A DNA stretch of 64,000 nucleotides from Alopecurus myosuroides (lineage: Eukaryota > Streptophyta > Magnoliopsida > Poales > Poaceae). Position 1 is the first letter of the stretch; each line of letters begins with the position of its first letter. Below the pieces are notes generated by a model, which made no database searches, had not been told where the DNA came from, and saw only the letters and a program-made list of their open reading frames with translations. Made by a program: the position numbers and the translations under genes. Positions 1-10,024 of this stretch are shown here, piece after piece. The stretch covers positions 181,612,933-181,676,932 of the forward strand of contig CM054062.1 of assembly GCA_028641055.1 (NCBI GenBank), given 5' to 3'.

Positions 1-119
1 AGATTCTGAGCCATGTGTGTGGAAGGTATAATGCTTATATGATGACTCTACTAATCTTGATTTGAATGGTGAAGAGGATAATACTTGATTCATGCTCTTT
101 GCCAAGCTAAAAGGTGTTA

Positions 120-149
120 AAGAAAAGCGCTTGTGAGAGGCAACTCACT
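120..149 (+). other. Conserved stem-loop (AGGCAA loop), copy 1
   Basis: GTGAG (133-137) pairs perfectly with CTCAC (144-148) around the loop AGGCAA, directly after AAAGAAAAGCGCTT. The loop and 5' block match copies at 24952-24965 and, on the minus strand, 14538-14551, but the stem sequence differs while pairing is kept. This is what a selected RNA structure would look like. The function is unknown. Confidence 0.6.
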
Positions 150-729
150 TTGTTTTCTCCTGTTTTATTTTGTTTTCTATGAGTCTTTGAATTTTTTACC
201 TCTCTAAAAACCTCTCTTTATCCTTTTCATTTTGTTTAGGTGCCAAGAGTAACCTCAATTTGAGAGTAAGTGCAACTTGCTATTTTCTATCCAGATTTTT
301 GCGCCTCACCAAAAAATCTGTATCTCTCAGACAGAGTGCGATAAAATTCTGAAACAAGTTAGGAGGCTGCACCTGGTTGTTATGTAACTTTTATTACTAG
401 ACCAGTTTTTTATTTGAGATACGGAAGTTCCTTGAAAAAATTCTTCTTTGCAGTCAGTTTAGTTTTGACAGATTTCTGCCTTTGTTTGCAATTGCCTCTT
501 TATCTATTTATTTTTGTGTTCTCTAGGAGTGGAGAGATTTAAAAAAAGCTGTGAAAGTAGATAGTGTTTAAATTAAGTGTTGGTATTGTGTTGAAACTGA
601 ACCAAGTGGATTTATCTATTTGATGCTCTAACCCCGCTAAAGAACATTGTGAGAAGTTTTGTGTGAAGGAAGTTTTCAAGTGTAAGGAGATGAGGATGAT
701 ATGAGAAGATGAAAGATAGACAAAAGCTC

Positions 730-810
730 AAGCTTGGGGATGCCCGTTTCATCCCAAGAAATATCCAATAAGAAAAAACGTCAAAGCTTGGGGATGCCCA
801 AGGTATCCCC
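730..810 (+). other. Two internal polypurine-like motifs, each starting a hairpin
   Basis: AAGCTTGGGGATG occurs at 730-742 and 784-796. In this family group the same motif sits directly against the 3' LTR and acts as the plus-strand primer (seen at 27257-27269). Here both copies are internal. The first can pair as CTTGGGGATG with CATCCCAAG (750-758). The second forms a 9-bp stem, 790-798 with 802-810, with one G-T pair and loop CAA. They could be auxiliary polypurine tracts or structural signals; this is inference. Confidence 0.45.
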
Positions 811-1393
811 TTCTTCAGCAACAAAATTATCACGTCATCTTTGAAGACACTATATTTTTATTGCTTCACATACTATGTGTTATTCTTCGAGCGTCATTTT
901 ATTTTTCTTTCAGTTTTGTTTGTTTGCTTTCTGGTAATAATTGGTTTGATCCTAGATTTCTATGTTGGAGAGAAACACACTCCGTTATTATTTTTTAGAA
1001 CACTCTAGTTTTCACTCTTATTGCTTTGTGGGTGTTTAGTTTTTTCTACTGTTGTTATTAGCTCTTGTTTTCCTTGCTTATTTTGTTTAGAGCTTCTTTG
1101 TTTGCTATATTTAGATATGATTATCTCTCGGGTCTTTGATGAATATTTGTTTAGAGAGTTGTTTCAAGTTTCTTGGTGATTGATTGGACTAAAAATTGGT
1201 ATCGTGAAGTTAAGGGAATAAGTGAAATGAGTAACTTATAAGGTTCCCCTTTTCTTCGGGAACACACATGAGCCATCATGGACGTCCACGGTCCCGCTGT
1301 TTCTTATTGTTCGGTAAGTTCCCGAACATGTCTCTGTGTTATCGATCCTTTACGGGTCAGATGTTTAATTCGTGTCAACCTTAAAATTGAGAG

Positions 1394-1555
1394 AATTAGA
1401 TGATCTAATTAGAGCCCCTCTAATCGAATTAGAGCCTCTTCTAATTGGGTTTACAGTTGTACTCTCCCGATTAGAGCTAGCTCTAATTATCTATTCTCTC
1501 TCATGTGTTGAGAACTTAAAGATTCATATAGCTCTAATCAGAGTTGATTAGAGCT
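1394..1555. repeat. Cluster of AT-rich palindromes built on CTCTAAT/ATTAGAG
   Basis: At least three perfect inverted repeats lie close together: AATTAGA-TGA-TCTAATT near 1394-1410, the 18-bp palindrome ATTAGAGCTAGCTCTAAT near 1472, and AGCTCTAATCA (1530-1540) pairing with TGATTAGAGCT (1545-1555) around GAGT. Single copies of CTCTAAT or its complement fill the gaps. The cluster lies between a gypsy fragment and a LINE remnant and is not part of a recognised element. It may be a foldback repeat or the remains of a small DNA transposon. Confidence 0.6.
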
Positions 1556-1749
1556 ACCAATTAGCAACGTCGGAAGGTTGTCTCTCTTTGTCGGTGCCGA
1601 GTTATGGACGGCGGAGTGCTGACGGTTTGACACGAGCATACGCGTGCACACCATAAGAGGTATTACACGTGTGATCCTTAACGAGGGAAGAATCACCGAC
1701 ATCCTTTCAACTAGGCCTAGTTGTGAGGATCTATGGTTTTTCAGATCTC

Positions 1750-3330
1750 TTCTACGACTATATTGAATCCGCTGCCCGGTGAGTCATGCTTCCGATCCTC
1801 GTATGTATGGGCATGCCTCGTTATCTTCATAGTGATTTTGGCAGACTACGTATGGCAAAAAATTAAATTCTTCAACGTAGAACAGCAGTATGCGCTTCAT
1901 AAATCTTGGAAATAAAGCGATTAACAAACAAATGAGTTGATAGGGGAGGATGGAATTCATCTCATGAATATCTTTCCTCTAGGCAACCCATATGGCCCAC
2001 AATGTGACCAACATCTTGCCAATCAGTGTAAAAATCCACCTACTGGCATCTAGTTCAGTAGTCATGTTCAAATGTTTGACTAATTCGGATCAGCAAAGTC
2101 GCAAATAGAGCGAGACATAACGCAATTAACAGGGAGTGTCTCCAAAAATCCTGTGCTTCACACAATCTCAATGACTTACAAGTGACATATTTCTATGGTA
2201 TACCCGTAGGCAATCGAACGTTACACTAACTTTCATAGAAAAACTTTCACTATAGAATGTACCTTAACCTACCATAACTGTGTCCTGCTTTTTAGTTCTT
2301 GCTCTGGATTAGATGAACCAATCAGTTCCATCTAACCAGGCCTCACACTATCGTTTAGTTTGAGCAAGCATCCTATAGGTAAATTTGACCAAAAATAATC
2401 CATTCTTTTCAGATTTCTATGCACGGAAGTCTTCCATCTGCCGCGTACACAACGGGGTCACCGTAATAATCTAAGCATCCATATGAAGAAAAGCATGTTG
2501 GATCAATTCTTGGTTACCATGTTGATGTTTCATCAATCGTCTCACTTACGAGATGAGGAGGAATTTTGAACTAGACATGCAATACTCCGCAAGTAAATTA
2601 CTAACGCAACCAATTAGAATTTTATTTTTACCATCACCAATCCCCCTTATAAGACCTTTCTTCAGGACCTCTCTACCATCCACTATAGCGCGCTAGATAT
2701 GTGAAAGTGAATTACCAAGCTGAGCGTTAAGAAAATAAGTCGAAGCAAAATATTTTTCCTTAAGCACACATGCATTTAAACAGTTAGGTTCCACAAGACC
2801 CTCCAAGCATGTCTCGCAAGCAAAGCGGAGTTGAAGAGCTAAATGTCCCTAGAGCCGATACCCCTCAATGCCTTCGGGTTTTTTCATGACCTCACATGGA
2901 ACCAATTTGGTTTTCCTCTCCTTGTTTTTCTTCCTCGCTAAAATTTGCGGATCAAGGAATTAATATACTTACATAGACCTGTAGGTAACTTGAAGGAGGA
3001 CATAAATATAGGATGAATTATGCAATAGGTTATATCATAATTTCTCCCCCCCCCCCAGCCGAGATAAATATCTCCAACCATCCTCGAACTTTTCCAACTC
3101 TATCATTCAAGTATTTGAAAGTCCCATTTTTTTAATATCCAACACGTCAGAACGTTCCCAAGTATTTTTCAGAAAGAGACTCATTGGTGGAACATTCAAA
3201 ACTTGCTTTACCTCATCCCTTATATTATTGGGGCATCCTTTAAAAATATTGAAGATTTAGGTAAATTTATTCTCTGTCCCGAAGCTTGATAAAAGCATTC
3301 TAAAATTATTAAGACAAAAACACGCTAAGA
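1750..3330 (-). pseudogene. Decayed non-LTR retrotransposon (LINE), C-terminal reverse transcriptase and linker region
   Basis: Read on the minus strand, three frames in succession give recognisable pieces of a plant L1-type LINE polyprotein. Near 3180-3300 is FKGCPNNIRDEVKQVLNV, from the end of the reverse transcriptase. Near 2850-3060 are pieces corresponding to the family's aggregate GGKEVLIKSVAQ and GLCKYINSLIRKF segments. Near 2640-2850 are ALLARHAWRVL and REVLKKGLIRGIGDGK, the segment before RNase H. Near 1950-2010 is the LWAIWYARRKIIHE linker. Many stops and frameshifts interrupt it, and the left end stops before a usable RNase H. No poly-A tail or target duplication was found. Identity as a LINE is well supported; the subfamily is unknown. 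Confidence 0.75.
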
Positions 3331-4392
3331 ATTATTAATCAAAGATGTTTAAAATTTATAAACCATATTAGGTGGATTGGTCAGTGACGGATCTATTTTA
3401 TATGCTATTTTTATGACATTTCCTTGGTATTTGATTTAGTTTTCATCGATATTTCCTTTACACTAATCCAAATACCAGGAGGTAGAGAAACATTTAAATT
3501 TTCATGTAACTTTCAGATAATATGCATATTAGGAAGGAGATGAAGTCATATTAGACAAATTCAGAGCAAATCAAGTCGTTCCATTAAAATAAAAATTCTT
3601 CCAGCGCAATTTGCCAACTTAACAGCAGTGGTACGGTCACACCTGATCGTACTGATGGTCGTACTCAGCGTCGCCGCCTTCGTCAAAAACTTTTGTCGAA
3701 TGGAGACACACAACACAAAATTGTCCGAACATTTCATAACCGAAGAAGAGATCCAAAGAGGGGTCCATATCTAATCAATGGTCGTATTCTTCAAGGTCCA
3801 ACACTCTAACACCATATTCCCGCATATATAGAGAAAGAGAGATTCATATGTATAAGGCTAGGGTTGTGAAACTCTATTCTAGATTGAAATTGTGATCTTG
3901 TTCTTGTTGATCTCCAACTATTGAGGCTTGTTACGGTAATATTGATATGAACTATATTCCTTTAATCATCAAGTTTATTGTTGTTACTTCTCTCATGTAC
4001 GACTCAATCCCCCCTAGATGTCGGAGAATTAGAGGATCGGTGGGATGTGTTTGTGCCTTTTCCATTTCATTATGTGTGTGATTTATTCTAAATATTTATT
4101 ATAGGATTGATTATATATGGTTTTCATAATGTTGGTTATCCAATTTAAGGTCCTAGTTAACATGATTTATAGACCTAAATAGATAACCCCTTGTTTTTCG
4201 GCGAATCCGTGACCTACAAGGTGATAGGCGCAAACGTCAACGAGGATCAAAGATAAATCAAGGATAACAAAAAAACATCAATTATAAAGCGTTGGTCCAA
4301 TCTAATGGTATTAATTGCTGAGTTGACCATGATCGATGGTAATAGAAGGCAATACAATAGTGTCAAAAAAGGACAAGAGGAGTTTGACTATT
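3331..4392. other. Unassigned AT-rich sequence
   Basis: No coding domain is recognisable. A TATA-like CATATATAGAG at about 3824, followed by transcript-like sequence, hints at a fragment of an unrecognised LTR. No terminal repeats or duplications support this. Confidence 0.3.
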
Positions 4393-5882
4393 TGATACGT
4401 CCATTTTGCATCACTATTTTATATTGTTATTTTCTTTTATTCATTGATATATTTCATGTTATGATGCATCACTTCTGTTATTTTATCTTATTTTGCATGT
4501 TTTATAATTTTTGGAGAATAAACATCGGGACCAGAAATCTTATGGAAAAAAGCACCATCGAGATACCCTATTTCAGAAGATCGGAAGAAGAGGGGGGATA
4601 CCGTAGGAGTCTTAGAAGTTTTGAGGAGGAATTCAGCCAGAAGGGCACCCGGAGGGGGGCCACTAGGGGCCCACACCACGAGGCGGCACCCCCCGGCCGC
4701 GCCTGGGGGTGGTCTGCCCCCTGGCCCACCCCTGGGTGCCCCCTTTCGTGTACTCGACCCCCCCAGGGAACCCTAAGCCCTAGAACATCATCGAAGAATT
4801 ATTCCGCCGCCGCCTGGGGGCGAAAAACAACAAAGAGAGAAAAACTCTCCGGCATGGAGAAACCTGCCGGGAAAATTCCTCCCGGGAGAGGGGGAATCAT
4901 CGCCATCGTCACCATCAAGATTGTCATCGTCAACATCATCACCACCAGCACCATCACCCTCATCATCCACCTTCATCCCACTATAACAATTAGGGGTTTC
5001 TATCGTTGTTTTACATTAGATCTCTCTCAAGGTATGGATTACTTGTTAGTAGTTGATGCTTGTGAGATTTATCGGTGTTTACACTTTATGACCAGATTGT
5101 TATTATCCATTATATCACATATGATTATGATCCATATGATGTCTTGTGAGTAGTTCGTTTAGTTCTTGAGGACATGGGAGAATTCATGATGTTAGTAGTG
5201 AAGTTATGTTGAAGTAATATCTCGTGGTGCGGTATTTTAAGTTGTGGTGCTATTCTTCTAGTGGTGTCATGTGAACGTCGACTGCATGATACTTCACCTT
5301 TATGGTCCTAGGAGGATGCATTGTGTATTTGGCTACTAATGGTGGGGTTGCCGGAGTGACATAAACCTAAACCCCCGTTAGGAAACCAATGCACGAGGGA
5401 GTGTAGCATCCCGGAGTTTTAATGGTGTGGTTAGATTTATCGTAATTACTTTCTTGTATTTGTGGATTCTTACGAGGGGTATAATCACAAGTATGTATTG
5501 GTCCTAGTTGGGTGGTGCATTAGCATAGGTTCACCCACAGAACACCTATCTAACCAATAAATATTAATCAATCGTATGAAGCGAAAGCACTTGCCGAAAT
5601 TCCCATGTGTCCTCGAGAACGTTTGGTAATCATAAGCAGAACAACCGGCTTGTCCTTTGCTCTCAAAAGGATTGGGCCACTCGCTGCAATTATATTTACT
5701 GTATTTTATTTACTCGCACTTTCTTTATCTGCTATATCAAAAACCACCAAAAATCCGTTTTCTAGTGTTTACAGTGAATCTTCTATCCAACCTGTTTGTC
5801 AACACCTTCTGCTCCTCGTTGGGTTCGACACTCTTATTTATAGGAAGTACTACAACACACCCCCTATACTTGTGAGTCATCA
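4393..5882 (+). repeat. 5' LTR of the gypsy element at 4393
   Basis: It opens TGATACGTCCATTTTGC and ends GTGAGTCATCA, ten bases before the PBS, the same geometry as the LTRs at 19973 and 21806. It is about 1490 bp long. It contains a GC-rich block near 4650-4770, and its U5 has GGTTCGACACTC, shared by other LTRs here. No second LTR of this copy is in the window. Confidence 0.75.
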
Positions 5883-5892
5883 AGAATATTTC

Positions 5893-5911
5893 TGGCACCG
5901 TTGCCGGGGAG
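5893..5911 (+). promoter_or_regulatory. Primer-binding site, tRNA-Asp type
   Basis: TGGCACCGTTGCCGGGGAG is complementary to the 3' end of plant tRNA-Asp, including the CCA tail, except for one base (A instead of G at position 5). It lies ten bases after the LTR end. Confidence 0.8.
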
Positions 5912-5997
5912 TGAAGTGCTATTGGTAAGTGGAATTGGTAAGAGAAACTTTTATCGTGAGTGTTGTTTTTATTTTTGTCTGCTGTTTTATTTCATTA

Positions 5998-6656
5998 TGA
6001 AGAACAATTTTGGTTCTCTGTTTAGGGGTACTTCTACCATTGCTTCTAGGGTAGTAGGTGACCCGTTATCTGCTGAATTAGATCCTTATAAAATACCTAT
6101 GAAAATTGTTGGATGTGTTATGAATAACTGCTATTATGGTGATGGAACTGTCCATCCCGATGATCATTTGCTCTTTATACATGAATTATGTGAGTTATTC
6201 AGGTGTGCAGGTATTAGAATGGATCAAGTTAAAAGGAAATTATTTTCTTTATCGCTGAAAGGAAGAGCCGCTGAATGGTTCAAATTACTGAAGAATGGTG
6301 AATCTTTTGCATGTGAGGAAATTGTTCCTCTCTTTTATTTTAAATTCTATCCTCCTAGTGAGATCCATAAAGACCGGAATCAAATATATAATTTCTGGCC
6401 TCATGATGGAGAGAGTATTGCCCAAGCGTGGGGGGGGGGGATGAAGTTATTAATGCTTAAATGTCCCGTTCATGAGCTCCCGAGTAATATTGTTATCAAT
6501 AATTTTTACGCAAGGCTTTCTCTTCATGATAAGGATTTATTGGATTCTTCTTGTTTTGGATCATTCACACATATGAAGGAAGAAGCTAAATGGGATCTTC
6601 TTGACCGTGTTCAAGAAAACACTGAAGGATGGGAGAATGACAAAGGTAGAAAGTGA
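5998..6656 (+). pseudogene. gag: gypsy gag
   Basis: The frame from the Met at 5998 shows the retrotransposon Gag core: KRKLFSLSLKGRAAEWFKLL at about residues 80-99, then FKFYPPSEI and a basic, tryptophan-containing end. The core packages element RNA into virus-like particles. The frame stops at 6654-6656 and continues in the same general style with further stops (near 6760 and 6800) toward the protease at 6858. A run of ten G residues near 6430 replaces the usual ERMK-like segment, probably by slippage. It is non-functional. Confidence 0.75.
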
Positions 6657-6857
6657 GGTATAAATTATGATTATGAATGCATTAAATCTTTTATGGGAAC
6701 TAATGATTTCTATAATGTTAGTGTTGTTTGTGGTCTTGATTCTCAAATCTTTGCAAACTGACTTAAAGCTTTTTCCTCTTATCTTGATATTCCTAAAAAG
6801 TAGTGTCACAAGTACCATGCACCTTATAAAGATATTGTTCCTGCTAGTAATGTAGAG

Positions 6858-7607
6858 GTGCATGTTGTTAACCCTGTTGTTCCCGAGCCTTATATTGAGA
6901 AAATGCATTTCCCTGCTAAGGTTAAAGAACACTCTATTGTGGCTAGTGTGGTTAATAAGAGCAATAAGAAATCTGTTGAACCTGATGAACAAATAACTGT
7001 TGAACCTGTTGTAGCAATAGTGAAAGATCTTATCTGTGGAAACGTAGAGGATGAACATATTGTATTTTGTCAGGATGCTTCTAATATTGTCTCACACCCA
7101 AATAGACCTAAGAAAACTAGTGTTCCTATGCTTTCTGTTAAGATTGGTGATCATTTCTATTATGGTTTGTGTGACATTGATGCAAGTTCTAGTGCTATTC
7201 CTTATGAGCTTTATAAAGAAATTATGCATGAAATTGGTTCTTGTGAGCTTGAACATATTGATGTGGTTATTCAACTGGCTAATAGAGAAACTGTTTTTCC
7301 GATTGGTATTGTTAGAGATGTGGAAGTTTTATGTGGTAAAACTAAATATCCCACTGATTTTCTAGTACTTGGTAAGGCTGCTAGTAAAACTTTTCCTATT
7401 ATTTTTGGTAGACCTTTCTTGAACACTTGTGGTGCTATTATAGATTGTAAGAGGGAAAAGATATTGACTAAATTTGATGGAAAATCTTATGAGTTCAATT
7501 TCTCCAAATTTGCTAGAGCACCTTATGAATCTGAATTGTCTGATGAAAATTTTAGAGTTGAACAACTTGCCTCTATTGCTCTTGATCCTAACAATGCTTT
7601 GCAGTAA
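6858..7607 (+). pseudogene. gypsy aspartic protease region
   Basis: A 249-residue open frame has the retropepsin layout: a linker of repeated Val/Glu/Pro residues, the active-site region CDIDASSSAIPYELY near residues 105-119, and the C-terminal flap-distal motif FGRPFLNTCGAI near residue 178. The usual family active site is DLGAS; here the Gly is Asp, which should abolish or cripple proteolysis. The frame ends with a conserved-looking tail after which the element stops. In the cell the protease would process Gag within particles. Confidence 0.75.
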
Positions 7608-7815
7608 TATATGGAGCTTCATCACCATTATTAATTTTTTATTTAATCACCATTATTACTCTTTTTTTAGTTTAAACACGGGTCTCTATTCATTCAAAAT
7701 AAATAGACAGATACACGTAATGTCAGAAGTATCTATAAGCCAAATGTGGCGACCCTTATCAAGACAAGTGGTAGTCTTCACTAGATTATGCTCAACACTT
7801 GAGACCCGATGTTCA
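7608..7815. other. Short unassigned AT-rich spacer
   Basis: It holds a local repeat of TCACCATTATTA and no recognisable coding sequence. It joins the broken gypsy element to the transposon-like fragment on its right. Confidence 0.3.
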
Positions 7816-8388
7816 TGACTAAGAGCATGTCATGTTGGAGCCCCCATATTCGGCCCCAAAACAGTCCGCGGACGCGTCCGGACGTGTCCACGAACAGTGA
7901 CCGAACCACCTCTAACATTTGTACTCTACAATCATGAACCATATATTTCTCTCCCCAAATCCATGCATTACAGGCATCTTTGTTCTTTGCACACGGAAAG
8001 CTATCTAGTGCACAAAGATATACCATACATAGAAAATATAATTATAAGTAAAATAGATATAGCTCCGAATGCATAATGGAGATGCATCTCCTTCTCGATG
8101 GCATGGTTTTTGAACTTCTTCATATTTGCATGATTTGCATCCATCTTGGTTTTTTAATCATCGAGGATACCCGCGAGATGCAACTCCATATTCATCTTCT
8201 CTTCTTGTATCTTATTCTTATCCTCTTCCATCCTATTTATTTTCTCCTCCAACTTCCGGTTAGCACCATGAACTTCTTCAAACTTTCCTTTGATCCTTTT
8301 CTTTTCCTCAATTGTGAAGTTCAAATCCTCCAATATACGCATCTTGCCTCGGAGGGAGGCGTTCAACTCGGATATCACTCCAGGGACA
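7816..8388 (-). mobile_element. DNA-transposon-like fragment carrying a coiled-coil ORF
   Basis: The left edge, TAAGAGCATGTCATGTTGGAGCCCC followed by GTCCGCGGACGCGTCCGGACG, resembles the terminal regions of small grass DNA transposons that begin with variants of AAGAGCATCTCCA. The minus strand then encodes a coiled-coil protein remnant. No matching right terminal repeat was found, so the class (Mutator-like, Harbinger-like or other) is undecided. Confidence 0.4.
8001..8378 (-). pseudogene. Tail-anchored coiled-coil protein remnant
   Basis: On the minus strand a 74-residue frame is almost entirely charged heptads (LEDLNFTIEEKKRIKGKFEE, then KLEEKINRMEEDKN). An in-frame TAA ends it, and after that the same frame continues: a KMDANHANMKKFK segment, and a hydrophobic stretch GAISILLIIIFSMYGISLC followed by a stop. 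The layout is a long coiled coil plus a C-terminal membrane anchor. Similar ORFs, as far as I recall, are repeated in Triticeae genomes, but I know of no assigned function. The internal stop and missing N-terminus make this copy dead. Confidence 0.55.
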
Positions 8389-8624
8389 TTGCAGCTACGT
8401 GTTTTTGAATCCTACAATGCAAAAAATTCCAACTCAATCCACCACATTGCACAAGCTTGGGGAAAACACAAAATGTGAGACGAACCTAGGGCATACCGAG
8501 TCGGAGGAGTTGTCCTCCTCGGATATAGGTAGTGATGCAGCACACCCCATTCCACCAAGCCCAACACCCAATGGACCTATGACAAGATCACGAGCAAAGG
8601 CGATGCATCATAAGTTTAACTTAA
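8385..8624 (+). pseudogene. gypsy polyprotein C-terminus, part 1
   Basis: The open frame runs through an acidic/Ser-rich stretch (ESEELSSSDIGSDAAHPIPP) into NGPMTRSRAKAMHHKFN. The GPMTRSRAKA motif is typical of the very end of gypsy polyproteins in grasses, after integrase. The frame is broken at 8625 by a copia solo LTR and resumes at 10860. Confidence 0.6.
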
Positions 8625-9195
8625 TGTTGGAACACGTAGAGATAAACAAAACTTTTCCTACGCGGTACTTCCAAGATCTAGCCGAGGTAGAAGGCCACGA
8701 TGATTACCACTAGACGCGCGGTTGCGGATTATCGATGAAGCGCTTCGGGGCAGTGCAGTCCCACGATCCGATCCAGCCGATCCAATCCCGCGATCGTCGA
8801 AGTGCTGAACGTACATCACCTCTGCCGGTATCCACACGTACGAGGAGGAGCTCCGACGGCGGACTGCTAGGTCCGGTGTGACGGCTGGACTAAGTGGGGC
8901 TAGGGTTCCCAACGCATGGGAGTGGAGTAACGTGCCCGCTGGGTAACCTGCGCTCCTATTTATATAGAGAATGGTAGTGGGCTTCACAACACTTGTGGCC
9001 CATTCCCTCTGTGAGTCCAACTCACAAAACCCAGTCCATTTCCGGTTCGGGTCCAACCCAACCAATACATTTGCTCCCGCTCTTAAGTGTGCGACCCTGC
9101 AGGCTCATGGCGACTTGGACACGATTGGAGTCCGACTCTCAATCGATCAATCGGTAGCGGCTCCTAGCAGAACGTGCCGACTCCCAAGTCCCATT

Positions 9196-9552
9196 TGTTA
9201 CACGCAATAGCAAAACAACGATGAAATTAAGCAAGATCGAACCAACGGGGACACGAGATTTTAACGTGGAAAACCCTTCCAACAAGGAAGAGAAAAAAAC
9301 CACGGGCGCCAGCCAGCAATACTTCACTATTTTGGGGTGAGGTTACAATCGCGCCGGGATTTACAATCTGTGGCTTATCCCGTGCGGCGGCTTACAAGAG
9401 GTATATAAAGGCGGTCCTGACCTAACTAGGTCGGTAACTGTGAATCCAACTCTGACTCGGTAACAACTCGTTGCGCCTTCGGCTCCACTTCGTCTGAAGT
9501 TCGGCCTTTATCAGTATATACGAATACGAATTTGGATCACCATAAAATAACA
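9196..9552 (-). repeat. 3' LTR of the deleted copia
   Basis: On the minus strand it opens TGTTATTTTATGGTGATCC and ends GCGTGTAACA. The plus-strand positions 9553-9570 hold the complement of CTCAAGGTGGAG, the copia polypurine tract, directly against the LTR. The first 70 bases recur at 10094-10025 as the truncated 5' LTR. Confidence 0.85.
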
Positions 9553-9663
9553 CTCCACCTTGAGACAAATTCCCTCTTGTGGCATAAATGAGAACCTTCA
9601 CCTGAAACACACAAAGAAAACACCTTCGGCGCCACATAGCCTCTTGGGCTAAGTAGTGATACC

Positions 9664-10024
9664 AACTAAGCTTGAGCAAAGCTTAAACTTAGCAATAGGA
9701 ACTGGCTTTGTCATCATATCAGCAGGATTATCATGAGTACTAATCTTGCATACCTTCAGCTTACCTTGTGCTACAACATCACGCACATAATGGTACTTGA
9801 CATCAATGTGCTTTGTTCTCTCATGGAACATCTGATCCTTAGTAAGGTAAATAGCACTCTGACTGTCACCAAACAGGTTAATGCAAGTATCATCTCCACA
9901 AAGCTCAGCAAACAGACCTTTCAACCAAACTGCCTCTTTGCATGCTTCAGCAATAGCCATATACTCAGCCTTAGTAGTAGATTGTGCAACAACACTCTGC
10001 AAGGTAGCCTTCCAGCTCCTCCAA
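9664..10024 (-). pseudogene. copia RNase H, C-terminal half
   Basis: The minus-strand frame contains [19 protein letters not shown], the EAVWLKGLF segment, [20 protein letters not shown], the YHYVRDVV segment and NPADMMTKP, in that order. These are the hallmark motifs of Ty1/copia RNase H, which removes the RNA strand of the hybrid during reverse transcription. The N-terminal half and the reverse transcriptase are deleted; the frame runs upstream directly into the 5' LTR fragment. Confidence 0.9.

Larger units (their letters stand above)
1..1240 (+). mobile_element. 3' non-coding internal region of a Ty3/gypsy element (left end outside window)
   Basis: No gag or pol reading frame is present. 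The stretch carries the marks seen just upstream of the 3' LTR in other gypsy elements of this window: the AAAGAAAAGCGCTT block with a stem-loop at 133-148, and two copies of the polypurine motif AAGCTTGGGGATG at 730-742 and 784-796. The same order of marks occurs in the complete element at 21806-28670, which fixes the orientation as plus. The right boundary is uncertain because no 3' LTR is recognisable after it; sequence character changes near 1240. Confidence 0.6.
4393..7607 (+). mobile_element. Ty3/gypsy element, 3'-truncated (5' LTR, PBS, gag, protease)
   Basis: The element starts with TGATACGTCC and reads LTR, tRNA-Asp-type PBS, gag and protease in order on the plus strand. It then stops: after the protease frame ends at 7605 there is no reverse transcriptase, polypurine tract or 3' LTR. 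A non-autonomous family that encodes only gag and protease (compare 12305-18373) that has lost its 3' part, or a truncated autonomous copy, would both fit. Confidence 0.75.

Noticed and set aside
3043..3056. Run of C residues, and a similar run at 18386-18397
   Set aside because: Simple homopolymer expansions in decayed elements; no sign of function.
4305..5153. A 282-residue open frame on the plus strand
   Set aside because: It runs across the start of the LTR at 4393 and through its GC-rich U3; no domain, and composition explains it.
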